From Leptolyngbya sp. FACHB-261 (GTDB taxonomy: Bacteria; Cyanobacteriota; Cyanobacteriia; FACHB-261), in the NCBI RefSeq assembly GCF_014696065.1, contig NZ_JACJPL010000032.1, positions 44,297-108,296 of the forward strand: a stretch of DNA of 64,000 nt, in the 5' to 3' direction. This document shows, piece by piece, positions 1 through 9,274 of the stretch. Each line of letters begins with the position of its first letter. Position 1 is the stretch's first letter. Under the pieces are notes generated by a model. The model was not told the DNA's origin and ran no database searches. It saw only the letters and a list, made by a program, of their open reading frames with translations. Both the position numbers and the translations under genes were made by a program.

Positions 1-547
1 TTTGAAGAGGACGATCCCAAACAGCAATGGGCAGAGTATCCACCCAAGCCTCGTGAAAAACAATACCAGCCGTCAACAATCCTGTCAGGTCTAGTTGCAT
101 TAATAAGCGATCATAAAAGCCGCCCCCGTAACCTAGGCGATAACCTCTGTGGTCGCAAGCTAAAGCTGGAATTAACAATAAATCCGCCTCTCTCAGATCT
201 AAGGAGGGCCAGCTTGAAGTCGGCTCCCAAATTCCGTACTGTCCTCTCTCGAAAAGGGCTCCAGGAAGGAGCTGATGCCAGCTTAGACTCTTGCCAACAC
301 AACGGGGAAAAGCCCAAGTCTTTTCAGTAGATTGTTGCCACAGACTACTCAGGTCAGGCTCGCGCCGGAAGCTAGTGTACGCCAGCACAGTTCGAGCGTT
401 TTGAAAGCAAGGCCAGGCCCGTAACCGCTCACACACAGAGGCTGTTCTTGCGTCCCAAATTTCTGCACTTAGCGCTAGCCGCGCCGTCAGAAACTGACGG
501 CGCAGGCTAGCTTTGTTAGTAATAACGCTAGATGGTGGCTGAGCCAA
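1..547 (-). CDS. 5-formyltetrahydrofolate cyclo-ligase (partial, 3' end outside window)
   Basis: Interconverts 5-formyl-THF and 5,10-methenyl-THF with ATP in cytosolic one-carbon metabolism. The minus frame is open from 547 to the window edge, about 182 codons, close to the usual 180-200 residues, so only the C-terminus is missing. Visible family features are the N-terminal helix (ASLRRQFLTARLAL), the central FPRCVG strand, and the phosphate-binding DHRGYRLGYGGGFYDR stretch, the hallmark of the family. An in-frame TGA lies just upstream, and the only usable start is TTG at 545-547. That start lies 15 nt after the fucose synthase stop, which suggests co-transcription with it. A long imperfect palindrome (474-511) lies within the early codons. 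Confidence 0.88.
   Translation of the reverse strand, partial: MAQPPSSVITNKASLRRQFLTARLALSAEIWDARTASVCERLRAWPCFQNARTVLAYTSFRREPDLSSLWQQSTEKTWAFPRCVGKSLSWHQLLPGALFERGQYGIWEPTSSWPSLDLREADLLLIPALACDHRGYRLGYGGGFYDRLLMQLDLTGLLTAGIVFHEAWVDTLPIAVWDRPLQ
474..511. repeat. Long imperfect palindrome inside the cyclo-ligase coding region
   Basis: Arms GCTAGCC+GCGCCGTCAG and CTGACGGCGC+A+GGCTAGC face each other across a 3-nt AAA loop. That gives 17 paired bases with one bulged A. The palindrome encodes early residues of the cyclo-ligase (around LRRQFLTARLAL), so it can form a strong mRNA hairpin just after the TTG start. Confidence 0.8.
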
Positions 548-562
548 AGTAAAGTAGAGTGC

Positions 563-1513
563 TCAGGCAACAGGTACAGGCTGATGGTGCTCCTGGTACC
601 AGTGAATTGTCTTGCGCAATCCCTCAGTGAGCCCTACTTGAGCCTGAAAGCCAAAGAGCTTTTGGGCGCGTTGAGTATCAAGGCAACGACGGGGCTGACC
701 ATTAGGTTGGTCAGTTTCCCACAGAATCTCGCCCTGAAACTCCATCAATTCACTAATTTGTTGAACCAGCTCACGAATAGGTACCTCTGAGCCTGTCCCT
801 AAGTTAACGGGCTCGGAGCCGTCGTAATGCTGAGCCCCCATAACAATGCCCCGAGCAGCATCGTCGACATAGAGAAATTCCCGCGTGGGGCTACCATCTC
901 CCCAAACCGGTAGAACCTGCTCTTTGCGCTCCTTGGCTTCATAGACCTTGCGAACCAACGCCGGAATAACGTGGGAACTACGAGGGTCGAAGTTATCACC
1001 AGGACCATACAGGTTAACCGGTAATAGATAGATGCCATTAAAGCCATACTGGTCCCGGTAGGCCTGCAGCTGAACCAGCAAAGCTTTCTTGGCAACTCCG
1101 TAAGGGGCATTGGTTTCCTCTGGGTAGCCATTCCAGAGGTCATCTTCCTTAAAGGGAACCGGTGTGAACTTGGGATAAGCGCAGATCGTCCCTACACAAA
1201 CGAACTTCTCAACGTCTGCTAAGTACGCCTCGTGAATCAGCTGAGTGCCCATCATCAGGTTGTCGTAGAACAACTCAGCAGGCTTCTCGCGGTTAAGGCC
1301 AATACCACCAACATGCGCAGCTAGATGAACGATCAAGTCCTGGCCTGCCGCCGCTCTACGACAAGCATCCCGTTCGCGTAAATCAACGTCCCGCGAGCGA
1401 GGAACTGTGATTTTGTCGGGGTTAGCACCAGCTGCGATCAGCTGTGCAACAACTTGTCGGCCTAGAAAGCCAGAGCCACCGGTTACCAGGATCCGCTTGT
1501 CTTGGAGGTTCAT
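563..1513 (-). CDS. fcl: GDP-L-fucose synthase
   Basis: Epimerase/reductase that makes GDP-L-fucose from GDP-4-keto-6-deoxymannose using NADPH, for surface glycan synthesis. The 316 residues match the family length. The Rossmann motif [10 protein letters not shown] is at about 11-20, and the short-chain dehydrogenase Y-x3-K pair is in [10 protein letters not shown] near 138. [20 protein letters not shown], near 170, is the typical substrate-loop sequence. It lies 36 nt downstream of the GDP-mannose 4,6-dehydratase gene, which supplies its substrate, so the two form one pathway operon on the minus strand. Confidence 0.95.
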   Translation of the reverse strand: MNLQDKRILVTGGSGFLGRQVVAQLIAAGANPDKITVPRSRDVDLRERDACRRAAAGQDLIVHLAAHVGGIGLNREKPAELFYDNLMMGTQLIHEAYLADVEKFVCVGTICAYPKFTPVPFKEDDLWNGYPEETNAPYGVAKKALLVQLQAYRDQYGFNGIYLLPVNLYGPGDNFDPRSSHVIPALVRKVYEAKERKEQVLPVWGDGSPTREFLYVDDAARGIVMGAQHYDGSEPVNLGTGSEVPIRELVQQISELMEFQGEILWETDQPNGQPRRCLDTQRAQKLFGFQAQVGLTEGLRKTIHWYQEHHQPVPVA

Positions 1514-1549
1514 TGCAAGGTACTTAATTTAGCCAGGGAAGAAAGAACT

Positions 1550-2623
1550 TCAGGAGACGAAACTGGTCATATTTGCACGGATCATGGCATGGTCGAGCGG
1601 GCCACCATTGCCATTCTGACAGGGCTGACCTATGGCTTCCAAATCCGCATCAACCATCAGCTCTACCAACTGTTTAAAGGTGACTGAAGGCTCCCAGTTT
1701 AGCTTTGTCTTAGCCTTGGTTGGATCTCCCAACAGTAGTTCCACCTCTGCGGGACGGAAGTAACGAGGGTCAATCTCGACGTAATCCTGCCAGTTTAAAT
1801 TCACTCGAGTGAAGGCAATGTCAAGAAACTCACGAATCGAGTGAGTTTCTCCCGTGGCAACCACGTAGTCCTCGGGTTCTGACTGTTGAAGCATTAGCCA
1901 CATTGCTCGGACATAATCCTTGGCATAGCCCCAATCCCGTCTGGCATCCAGATTTCCCAGATAAAGCTTTTTCTGCTTACCGGCAACAATGCGGGCCACA
2001 GCCCGTGTAACTTTTCGCGTTACGAAAGTTTCACCACGGCGGGGCGATTCGTGATTGAACAGGATGCCGTTGCAAGCGAACAAATTGTAGGATTCGCGGT
2101 AGTTGATGGTTTGCCAGTGAGCGTAGACCTTTGCACAAGCGTAGGGGCTTCTGGGGTAGAAGGGAGTGTTTTCCTTCTGAGGTACTTCTTGTACTAAACC
2201 GAACATCTCCGAGGAGCCAGCTTGATAGAAGCGCACTTCCTCACCGGTTCGCTGCTGGTAATCCCGAAGCGCCTCTAGGAGACGCAAAGTACCCATGCCT
2301 ACACTATCAACGGTGTATTCAGGCGAGTCGAAACTGACCCGAACGTGGGATTGAGCGCCAAGGTTGTAAATCTCTTGAGGGCAAACCTCCTCTAGGATTC
2401 GTCGCAACGTTGTACCATCGGTCAGGTCACCATAGTGGAGAAACAGCCGAGCATCAGAGCTGTGAGGGTCTTCGTAGATGTGATCAATCCGATCAGTATT
2501 GAAGGTGGAGGTGCGGCGCATAATGCCGTGGATCTCGTACCCCTTCTCTAACAAGAACTCCGATAGGTAAGACCCGTCCTGACCAGTAATGCCGGTTAGT
2601 AACGCTCGTTTTCTCTGTGTCAT
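1550..2623 (-). CDS. gmd: GDP-mannose 4,6-dehydratase
   Basis: Converts GDP-D-mannose to GDP-4-keto-6-deoxy-D-mannose, the first committed step to GDP-fucose. The 357-residue protein opens with the NADP-binding motif [11 protein letters not shown] at 10-20 and has [24 protein letters not shown] and the catalytic Y-x3-K in [12 protein letters not shown] near 155. [20 protein letters not shown] is diagnostic of GMD. It is first of the gmd-fcl-cyclo-ligase run. The 210 nt between it and the sugar transferase upstream (2624-2833) hold no gene and probably carry its promoter. Confidence 0.96.
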   Translation of the reverse strand: MTQRKRALLTGITGQDGSYLSEFLLEKGYEIHGIMRRTSTFNTDRIDHIYEDPHSSDARLFLHYGDLTDGTTLRRILEEVCPQEIYNLGAQSHVRVSFDSPEYTVDSVGMGTLRLLEALRDYQQRTGEEVRFYQAGSSEMFGLVQEVPQKENTPFYPRSPYACAKVYAHWQTINYRESYNLFACNGILFNHESPRRGETFVTRKVTRAVARIVAGKQKKLYLGNLDARRDWGYAKDYVRAMWLMLQQSEPEDYVVATGETHSIREFLDIAFTRVNLNWQDYVEIDPRYFRPAEVELLLGDPTKAKTKLNWEPSVTFKQLVELMVDADLEAIGQPCQNGNGGPLDHAMIRANMTSFVS

Positions 2624-2833
2624 CCGTCTGTTTCCTAACCTCGATACAATAACTGAACGCCCACCAGGTCCAGAGCCTACGCGGGCAGTTAAACCTTTGC
2701 AGGCTTCGACTACCCACCCTAACCCATGAAAATTGTTGAGAGTATGTAGCCCCTATGTGCTCTCATGAAGACTCTGTCGAGAATTCTGTTTCAAAAATAG
2801 GTACACACAAAGGCTACCCGTACCCGGATACAC

Positions 2834-3511
2834 TCAGTAAGCGCCGTTGTCCTTAGGGAACAAAACGACGCGGAGTGTCCGTAGGATCAGCCACAGGTCG
2901 AGCAGGAAGTTATGGCTCCGCACATAGAGCAGATCCATCTGGATCCGCCGGTCATATGGGATATCATTACGCCCTGACACTTGCCACAGCCCGGTTATGC
3001 CTGGTCGAATAGTCAGGACCTTGTCGATGCTAGTACCGTAGCGAGGCAGTTCAGCCTCCACCAAAGGTCGAGGACCCACTACGCTCATATGGCCCATTAG
3101 CACGTTCCAGAACTGGGGGAACTCATCCAGACTGGTAATGCGTAGTAGCCGACCGATCCAGGTGATCCGAGGATCATGCTTGAGCTTGAAATTCTCTTCA
3201 AACTCATAACGAAGATGCGGAGAGGACAGCATCAGGTCCATTAGCATCTCGTCTGCATTGTTGACCATCGTTCTAAACTTCAGGCAGCCAAAGGGCATTC
3301 GGTCACGGCCAATCCGCTTCTGGACGTAGAAAACTGGACCCGGTGAACTCAAAGCAATGAGCAGGGCCAACGTCAGGTAAACAGGCGAGAACACAACTAG
3401 CACCATTGCACTGAACAGGATATCGAAGAGACGCTTCGCAAAGTCCTTGTCCAGGGCACTCAGCGCGGTCGTAACCAGCTTACCGGAGATAAATGGACTC
3501 TCGGCGGTCAT
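2834..3511 (-). CDS. Undecaprenyl-phosphate sugar-phosphate transferase (bacterial sugar transferase family)
   Basis: Membrane enzyme of the WbaP/exopolysaccharide-initiating family, which transfers a hexose-1-phosphate to undecaprenyl phosphate to start a polysaccharide repeat. The sequence has an N-terminal KRLFDILFSAMVLV basic-hydrophobic re-entrant helix, then KFRTM, SLDEFPQFWNVLMGHMSVVG and PRPLVEAELP. The C-terminus shows RPGITGLWQVSGR, the catalytic-core signature. There is one membrane segment, so this is the short form without the N-terminal multi-span domain. The ATG at 3511 is preferred; an in-frame GTG at 3535 would add eight residues. It sits between gmd and a GT4 glycosyltransferase, consistent with a capsule or EPS locus. 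Confidence 0.9.
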   Translation of the reverse strand: MTAESPFISGKLVTTALSALDKDFAKRLFDILFSAMVLVVFSPVYLTLALLIALSSPGPVFYVQKRIGRDRMPFGCLKFRTMVNNADEMLMDLMLSSPHLRYEFEENFKLKHDPRITWIGRLLRITSLDEFPQFWNVLMGHMSVVGPRPLVEAELPRYGTSIDKVLTIRPGITGLWQVSGRNDIPYDRRIQMDLLYVRSHNFLLDLWLILRTLRVVLFPKDNGAY

Positions 3512-3594
3512 TTTGTTTGTCGACTCACACCACACACGCCATGATCATAAGCCCACTGATGAGGGAATGGGTGAAAGTGCTCCCTACCCTCGTC

Positions 3595-4740
3595 TTAAGG
3601 CAGAAAAAATTCTTGGGTTTTAGCCGCCACGAACGATTGATATCGCTGAATGAAACGCTCTCGCGCAAACTTCTGAGCGTGCTGGTAGATAAAGGTAGGG
3701 TTCAGTTGCTCTGCATGTTGCTCAAACTCCTCAACGGCAGCGATCAAATCTGTCTCGCATTGACGATCAAACAGCAGGCCAGTTCCACTGCCTAAGTGCT
3801 GTCGGAAGTCACGGACTGTTTCTCGAGCCCCGCCTTTGCCGTAAGCAATCACTGGAGTACCGCAGCCTTGAGCCTCTACCAAGGCAATTCCAAAGTCCTC
3901 CTGGGCTGCATAAATGAAGGCCTTAGCTCCTCTTAAGTAATCCGCTACAACTGCGTCTGATTGAAAGCCCAACACTTGCACATTAGCTCTAGCGAGTTTA
4001 CGTATTTGAGCTAACTCTGGCCCCTCACCAATGATTACGAGAGGACGACCCAATTGATTGAAGGCACGCACAATCAGCGAAATTTGTTTGTAGCCAACTA
4101 GTCTAGAAACGGTGACATAGTATTCACCTTTTTGCTCTTGGAGCTTGAAGCGATCAAGATCAACCGGAGGGTAGATTACAACAGCCTCGCGACGGTAACT
4201 GCGCCAAATCCGTCGAGCTGTATTCTGTGAGTTAGCAATGAAGTAGTCTACTCGATTAGCGGAGATAACATCCCACTGCCGCAGGCGATGCAAAAGATAT
4301 CGAGTTAGAGCTCCTCGTATACCTCGGCTGAGCTTGCTCTGGCGTAGGTAGTCAAAGGTGAGATCCCAGATGTAGCGCATCGGCGAGTGACAGTAACAGA
4401 TATGCAGTTGGTCAGCCCTAGTCAACACCCCTTTAGCAACAGCATGGGAAGAGGACAAAATAACGTCGTACTCACGCAGATCAAGCTGCTCAATTGCCAA
4501 AGGAAGCAGGGGTAGATACTTCTGCACGCCTCGCCTTGCGCCAGGTAAGTGCTGCAAAAAAGTAGGGGTAACCTTGCGCTTATAGAAAAAGCTTTCAGGC
4601 TGTTGCGATTCGAAGTCAATTAATGAGAATACATCTGCGTTGTAGCAACGCAGAATTGCTTGGACGACCAACTCAGAACCGCCTGTAGCCTCAGGAGTTA
4701 GCCACTCATGAACCAGCGCGTACTTCACATCCCACACCAT
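3595..4740 (-). CDS. Glycosyltransferase family 4 protein
   Basis: Probable retaining GT-B glycosyltransferase that adds a sugar to a lipid-linked glycan. The N-terminal domain starts VKYALVHEWLTPEATGGSE, with the usual glycine-rich acceptor loop. CYCHSPMRYIWDL follows near 95-110. The C-terminal domain has VSRLVGYKQ, the nucleotide-sugar-site strand VIIGEGPEL and EDFGIALVEAQGCGTPVIAYG, which contains the GT4 E-x7-E motif. The ATG at 4740 is chosen over an upstream start at 4824, because the extra 28 codons would lie over two terminator-like hairpins and show no family similarity. The donor sugar cannot be inferred. Confidence 0.88.
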   Translation of the reverse strand: MVWDVKYALVHEWLTPEATGGSELVVQAILRCYNADVFSLIDFESQQPESFFYKRKVTPTFLQHLPGARRGVQKYLPLLPLAIEQLDLREYDVILSSSHAVAKGVLTRADQLHICYCHSPMRYIWDLTFDYLRQSKLSRGIRGALTRYLLHRLRQWDVISANRVDYFIANSQNTARRIWRSYRREAVVIYPPVDLDRFKLQEQKGEYYVTVSRLVGYKQISLIVRAFNQLGRPLVIIGEGPELAQIRKLARANVQVLGFQSDAVVADYLRGAKAFIYAAQEDFGIALVEAQGCGTPVIAYGKGGARETVRDFRQHLGSGTGLLFDRQCETDLIAAVEEFEQHAEQLNPTFIYQHAQKFARERFIQRYQSFVAAKTQEFFLP

Positions 4741-4754
4741 TTCAGCTTGCCAGA

Positions 4755-4775
4755 CCAGGCTGTAAAACAGCCTGG
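4755..4775. terminator. Stem-loop upstream of the GT4 gene
   Basis: A perfect 8-bp stem, CCAGGCTG / CAGCCTGG, closes a 5-nt loop. It lies 15 nt upstream of the GT4 start and directly downstream of the psbK terminator hairpin. It may be a second terminator stem or a leader structure of the GT4 mRNA. Confidence 0.55.
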
Positions 4776-4782
4776 AAAACCT

Positions 4783-4811
4783 AAAAGCTGGGCTCCTGAT
4801 GGACCCAGCTT
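4783..4811 (-). terminator. Probable rho-independent terminator of psbK
   Basis: Read on the minus strand, an 8-bp stem AAGCTGGG / CCCAGCTT is followed by TTAGGTTTT. It starts about 50 nt after the psbK stop codon, in the right place and orientation to end the tgt-psbK transcript. Confidence 0.6.
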
Positions 4812-4862
4812 CTGTGCAAAACACTCAGACAGACCCACTGGGAGCCTGAGGATGATCAACTT

Positions 4863-5000
4863 TTATTTGAAGCCCACAGCAGCCTGCCACACAAAGGCTA
4901 GCAGGAAGAAGAACACCGGAATTAGTGGTAGTACATCCACTAGGGGATCAAAAATTGAGTAAGCTTCCGGCAGCTTTGCCAATAGCAACATTATTTCCAT
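4863..5000 (-). CDS. psbK: Photosystem II reaction center protein K (PsbK precursor)
   Basis: Small single-span subunit of the photosystem II core, next to CP43 in the thylakoid membrane. The 45 codons read [20 protein letters not shown] and continue through [15 protein letters not shown] to a C-terminal [15 protein letters not shown] is the conserved start of the mature protein after removal of a short prepeptide, and the proline-containing hydrophobic helix and W-Q-A-A end are diagnostic. An AAGGTGG ribosome site precedes the ATG. It follows tgt by 48 nt on the same strand and ends before a hairpin terminator. The gene falls below common ORF length cut-offs. Confidence 0.96.
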   Translation of the reverse strand: MEIMLLLAKLPEAYSIFDPLVDVLPLIPVFFFLLAFVWQAAVGFK

Positions 5001-5048
5001 CGATTAACCCACCTTGCCAACACGCACATTTCAGAATTGTCAGGGATC

Positions 5049-6155
5049 TTAACATGAGTCACCCTGCAAAAAATCTTCTAAGAACCGGCCAGCAAAAATG
5101 CTTGCTCGCATCCTTGTTGTGAAGCGCACCAACTCCGTGATGTTGTGGATCGAGAGAAGCGTAAAGCCTAAGAGTTCACGCGATCGCAAAAGATGTGATA
5201 GGTAGGCTCGACTAAAGCGAGTACAGGTCATGCAGGGACAAGTTGAATCTAAAGCAGTGAAATCTTCGCGAAACTTAGCATTTTTTAAGTTCCAGCGTTC
5301 TCCCTGGACCAATGCGCTACCATGACGAGCTAAGCGAGTTGGGATAACGCAGTCAAACAAATCAACACCAGCAGCTACAGCCTGAACCATTTCCCGGTAC
5401 GTTCCTACTCCCATCAGGTAACGGGGTTTGTGCTCCGGTAGCAAGGGAGTGACGGCACGCACAATCGGTTCAATCAACTCTGGAGGTTCCCCTACACTAA
5501 CCCCACCAATAGCGTAACCGGGCAAGTCGAAGGTCACTAATTCTTGAGCTGAAAGCGACCGCAAATCTGAGTAGACTCCCCCCTGCACAATCCCGAATAG
5601 GGCTTGATCAGAGCGTTTGTGGGCTTTAGCACAACGTTCCAGCCAGCGGGTGGTGCGTTTAACCGCTTGGGCCACTTCTTCTCGAGTTGCAGGATAGGAA
5701 GGGCACTCATCAAAGGCCATGATGACGTCCGCAGCTAGAGCGTTCTGAATTTCGATGGAACGTTCTGGGGTCAGCTCAATCGTCTGACCATCACGAGGCG
5801 AACGAAACGTAACCCCCTGGTCTGAGATGACACGCATCTCACTCAAGCTAAAGACCTGAAACCCCCCAGAGTCAGTTAGGATCGGCCCCTGCCAATCCAT
5901 GAAACGGTGCAGCCCTCCAGCCGCAGCGACGATTTCTTCGCCAGGCTGAAGATGCAGGTGATAGGTATTGGCCAGGATCATCTGAGCTGCTGTTGCCCGT
6001 ACCTGGTCTGGGGTTAGAGTCTTGACATTGGCGAGCGTACCTACCGGCATAAACCGGGGTGTTTCTACCGGACCGTGAGGGGTCGTAAAACAGGCCGCAC
6101 GGGCGTGAGTTCGATCACATTGAGCCTGGATTTGAAAAGAAAAGGAAGAAGTCAA
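5049..6155 (-). CDS. tgt: Queuine/preQ1 tRNA-guanine transglycosylase
   Basis: Exchanges guanine-34 for preQ1 in tRNAs with GUN anticodons. The 368-residue protein has the full family pattern: [28 protein letters not shown], and [17 protein letters not shown] with the first catalytic aspartate. The substrate-binding stretch is [13 protein letters not shown]. The second catalytic aspartate is in [17 protein letters not shown], and the zinc site C-P-C-M-T-C is followed by a late histidine in LLSIHNI. It is directly upstream of psbK. A HIP1 octamer (GCGATCGC) lies within it at 5180-5187. Confidence 0.96.
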   Translation of the reverse strand: MTSSFSFQIQAQCDRTHARAACFTTPHGPVETPRFMPVGTLANVKTLTPDQVRATAAQMILANTYHLHLQPGEEIVAAAGGLHRFMDWQGPILTDSGGFQVFSLSEMRVISDQGVTFRSPRDGQTIELTPERSIEIQNALAADVIMAFDECPSYPATREEVAQAVKRTTRWLERCAKAHKRSDQALFGIVQGGVYSDLRSLSAQELVTFDLPGYAIGGVSVGEPPELIEPIVRAVTPLLPEHKPRYLMGVGTYREMVQAVAAGVDLFDCVIPTRLARHGSALVQGERWNLKNAKFREDFTALDSTCPCMTCTRFSRAYLSHLLRSRELLGFTLLSIHNITELVRFTTRMRASIFAGRFLEDFLQGDSC

Positions 6156-6167
6156 TCTATCAGACGC

Positions 6168-6629
6168 TCAGAATGAGAAGTGCTCCTCATCGTCTATCTG
6201 AACATCCCAGCCAGCTGAGAGTACTTCAGCAACTACAGCTTCCAGAGTCGCCGAGTTGATAGTACGACTGCCTTGATCCTGAAGAGGATTGGAGAGAGGG
6301 ATCAACCGTAAACATCGTTGATCTTGGATCAGATCAAAAAAGGTACAAGCCTCACTGGAGTGAGGATTTTGGCCCAGACTCAGCTCAAGGTAGTCAAAGC
6401 TGTAGACATTCAGGTAGAGGGCGTGATTAGCAACAATAGTTGAAAGCTGAGGGTCAGCGTAAACCTCCAGGACATACCCTTCACCCTCACTTAGAACCTG
6501 GCCATCCTGGTGATGACAGTAACGGACGCGACCCAAATCGACTAGCAGACGCTGCATGTCCTGCTTCTTGACCACGATGCCGGTGTCAACAATACAGGGA
6601 GCAGGATAGAAAGGTTGCTCTTGGCTCAT
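6168..6629 (-). CDS. Conserved hypothetical protein
   Basis: 153 residues, soluble, mildly acidic, with no signal peptide or membrane segment. It opens MSQEQPFYPAPCIVDTGIVV. The middle is strand-rich (GYVLEVYADPQLSTIV, HALYLNVYSFDYLELSLG). I recognise no catalytic motif and do not assign a function. It ends 12 nt upstream of tgt on the same strand, so it probably shares a transcript with tgt and psbK. The 262 nt upstream (6630-6891) contain no gene. They include an inverted repeat CCTGTCC / GGACAGG near 6829-6868. Confidence 0.65.
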   Translation of the reverse strand: MSQEQPFYPAPCIVDTGIVVKKQDMQRLLVDLGRVRYCHHQDGQVLSEGEGYVLEVYADPQLSTIVANHALYLNVYSFDYLELSLGQNPHSSEACTFFDLIQDQRCLRLIPLSNPLQDQGSRTINSATLEAVVAEVLSAGWDVQIDDEEHFSF

Positions 6630-6891
6630 AGTGTCATCGATGGATCCTCCGAACTGGGCTCCGTGAGCAACAGTGGGGACTCAGAAATGAGAACCTGGGG
6701 TGTCGCATGATTCTAGCTTATGGATCTTCTTAATCCCTGGCGAGATCTACGGAAACCACCAGGATACTGTCTAGGCTTTAGTATCTGCAACAGCCTCCAG
6801 TAAACAGGACTACACGTAGGCGTTCACCCTGTCCGGTTACTTTTGGCGAAGCTCCCCAGGAGGGACAGGATAACCTACACGGTAGCACAGC

Positions 6892-7482
6892 TTAAGTCAT
6901 GGTGCCGCCGGAAGGGTCAGATTCCACCTCATGCCAAATCTTCTCTAGCTGGCGCTGCCAGACTGCCATAACCTGTTCTCGGGAGTCAGAAGATTGCGTC
7001 AATTCCCCCATCAATCCCTCTTGATAAAAACGGTCTAGAGTCTGAAGGGTTGTTTCTAGCGACTGGCCTTGACGCTTTGCTGCTTGAACGATTTGGCGAA
7101 TTCGCTTTTCAACAAACTGGTTAAAACTCTGGGACAACCCCTGCTGATGCAGAGTCAACAGCCTTGCTACAGCGTTTGAGAAATCCTCGATAGTCAGATC
7201 ATGCAAGCTGTGCTGAAACACTCCCCACAGGACTTCTTGGTGTAAGGCGTAGCGAGCCTCTTGGGTAACGTCAAAGTTAGCCTCTAACAACTGCTCTAGA
7301 AAAGGGCGGGCTTCTTGAGCTGACGCAATGGGTACGAGCGCTCTGAGCCAAGAGTGATCATCAGAGAGCAACACAAGCAGCCTGAAGCTATGAGTCTCAA
7401 TTTGCCAGGAGTTGGCAGCTAGCTCCTGAGCAGCTGAACCAAACAGCTCGGTCAGGGTAGTTCTAAGGTCCTCAGAGTTCAT
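6892..7482 (-). CDS. Hypothetical protein, YbjN/CesT-like fold suspected
   Basis: 196 residues from the ATG at 7482; a GTG at 7536 would add 18 residues and abut cobS. The protein is soluble. The first 110 residues (LRTTLTELFGSAAQELAANS, FRLLVLLSDDHSWLRALVPI, NFDVTQEARYALHQEVLWGV) alternate helix and strand in a way that resembles the YbjN/type III chaperone-like fold. The rest is helical (VEKRIRQIVQAAKRQGQSLE). This fold is a guess from pattern. It is divergent from cobS with only about 55 nt between starts, so the two probably share a promoter region. Confidence 0.6.
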   Translation of the reverse strand: MNSEDLRTTLTELFGSAAQELAANSWQIETHSFRLLVLLSDDHSWLRALVPIASAQEARPFLEQLLEANFDVTQEARYALHQEVLWGVFQHSLHDLTIEDFSNAVARLLTLHQQGLSQSFNQFVEKRIRQIVQAAKRQGQSLETTLQTLDRFYQEGLMGELTQSSDSREQVMAVWQRQLEKIWHEVESDPSGGTMT

Positions 7483-7537
7483 AGGTTTTTTGAGTATGAT
7501 CTCACGGTTCCAGCTGCTGAAACAAAGCTGAGTCACT

Positions 7538-8317
7538 ATGCGGAAACTCTTAGCAGCCCTAGTGTTCTATACAGTGCTGCCCCTCACCCATCCAACTCTG
7601 TGGTGTGGGCGAACACCTGACTTGAACTTTGAAGGAATCGTGCATTTAGCGCCTCTGGTGGGCCTGCTACTAGGAACCCTACTGGGAGCCCTGAACGAGG
7701 GGTTCAGGCTGCTCGAAGTGCCAGATCTATTGCGTGGGACGCTCGTCGTTGTGATTTGGTTATGGCTGACAGGTGGGCTGCATTTAGATGGAGCGATGGA
7801 TACAGCAGACGGTCTAGCTGTAATGGAACCAGAGCGACGCTTGCAGGTGATGGCTGATAGTGTGACTGGTGCCTATGGCGTGATGGTCGCCGGTGCAATT
7901 CTGCTACTCAAGGTTTCAGCGCTGACGAGTTTGAGCCAGATTGGTTGGTTTGCTCTTGTCAGTGCTGCAGCTTGGGGCCGATGGGGACAACTGGTTGCGG
8001 CAGCATCTTATCCTTACCTCAGAACAACTGGGAAAGGCAAAATTCATCACAGGAGTCCGAAAACAACCCGGACAGCAGTCATTTCAGCAGTCGGTCTGGG
8101 TGGGTTAAGCATCCTACTGAGTTGGGCTGACCCAATATGGGGGCTAGTGACAATTTTGGCGGGTAGCAGTTTGGCCCTGTTGAGCGGCTTTTACTTCTAT
8201 CGCGCCCTGGGTGGACATACAGGCGATACCTATGGTGCCGTGGTGGAATGGACAGAAGCCCTGCTGCTATGCGTTTTAGTTCTGACTAATCCACTGTTTG
8301 GGACGACAGTTCAATAA
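7538..8317 (+). CDS. cobS: Adenosylcobinamide-GDP ribazoletransferase
   Basis: Inner-membrane enzyme that joins adenosylcobinamide-GDP and alpha-ribazole (phosphate) to finish the cobalamin nucleotide loop. The 259 residues match the family and have several hydrophobic spans (HLAPLVGLLLGTLLGALN, LLRGTLVVVIWLWLTG). GGLHLDGAMDTADGL, near 80-95, carries the conserved aspartates, and DSVTGAYGVMV follows. GRWGQLVAAASYPY and GGHTGDTYGAVVEWTEALLL, near the C-terminus, are typical. No cobalamin riboswitch was recognised upstream. Confidence 0.94.
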   Translation: MRKLLAALVFYTVLPLTHPTLWCGRTPDLNFEGIVHLAPLVGLLLGTLLGALNEGFRLLEVPDLLRGTLVVVIWLWLTGGLHLDGAMDTADGLAVMEPERRLQVMADSVTGAYGVMVAGAILLLKVSALTSLSQIGWFALVSAAAWGRWGQLVAAASYPYLRTTGKGKIHHRSPKTTRTAVISAVGLGGLSILLSWADPIWGLVTILAGSSLALLSGFYFYRALGGHTGDTYGAVVEWTEALLLCVLVLTNPLFGTTVQ

Positions 8318-8402
8318 TTTTTAGCTGTTGAGCGTAAATTCAGGCAGATTATGGAGAAGCAAAGGTGTTGTACCTACTTGCTTGTACCTACTTGGAGGCG
8401 AT

Positions 8403-9170
8403 ATGAGGAGTTTTGTTTTGTGTTCTACCCGTCGACTGCTATATGTCACGGCCTGTGCCATGTGTATCCCCCTAATAGCCCTTGCGATTTCAGCCCAAAA
8501 GGTTGGAGCAGAGCCCACGCCAATTCAAAATTCTCAAGTCCCTGACCTGGATGCGACTTACCAGCCTATTCAAGTTCCGCAAGCACAGGCCAATTTCTAC
8601 ACTCGCACCTACACGCCCACAGACTTCGGAGCTAATCCAGATCAGCGAGTACAGCGGATGAGTCTAGCTATAACCCCAGACCTGCGAGCTGGTGTATTCA
8701 ACGACCTCGGCTTTCGGTTAGCTTCAGTTTTTCGGGTCAATGGGGTAGAAACGCCTCTCTACCGGACCCAGGGTCGCTGTCAACCGTACATCCGTTATGG
8801 CACTACAAACCAGGTTCAATATCAGTGCGTCGGCAGCTTTGATCCAGTGAGGCGGCCAGATATTACCCATTTCACCCTAACTACAGGGGCTCAAAATGGC
8901 CAACCGGGTCTTTTCCTGAAAGCAGAACGCGTACTCTTATTTACGCCTGCTCCCTCCATTGCTGATCCTTTGAGCCCAACCTACGGCTTTGGACGCATGA
9001 GTGATCCGGATTGGACACCAACCAGCTACGTCTACTTTCTGCCATTTGCAACTACAGGGCCTCTCTCGGCTTTAGATGAGCGTGCTGCCGCTGCGCCTGT
9101 CACCACATCATTTCAGCCCAGTGCATTTCAGCCGTCTGCATCGTCTCGTCCGGTTCGCTCCCTCTGGTAG
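8403..9170 (+). CDS. Secreted hypothetical protein
   Basis: 255 residues starting at an ATG 5 nt after a strong GGAGG site; longer in-frame starts lack this. The N-terminus is a clear signal peptide: MRSFVLCSTRR, then a hydrophobic stretch to about residue 30 and a cut near VGAEP. The mature part is polar, with LYRTQGRCQPYIRYGTTNQV and QYQCVGSFDP, which hold two cysteines that could pair. The end is Ser/Pro/Ala-rich. I do not recognise a family. The gene ends inside the open frame of the glutaminase that follows. Confidence 0.7.
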   Translation: MRSFVLCSTRRLLYVTACAMCIPLIALAISAQKVGAEPTPIQNSQVPDLDATYQPIQVPQAQANFYTRTYTPTDFGANPDQRVQRMSLAITPDLRAGVFNDLGFRLASVFRVNGVETPLYRTQGRCQPYIRYGTTNQVQYQCVGSFDPVRRPDITHFTLTTGAQNGQPGLFLKAERVLLFTPAPSIADPLSPTYGFGRMSDPDWTPTSYVYFLPFATTGPLSALDERAAAAPVTTSFQPSAFQPSASSRPVRSLW

Positions 9171-9274
9171 GGCCAAACGGCCTTGCAGCTCTCACCCAGA
9201 CCCAGTTAGATCACTGGGTCGATCAAGCGCGAGCTTACATCCAACCGCCACATCAGCTACCAAACCACATTCCT

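Noticed and set aside
7538..8317. Cobalamin riboswitch upstream of cobS
   Set aside because: The region upstream is the coding start of a divergent gene, with only about 55 nt between starts, too short for the riboswitch, and no B12 box was seen.
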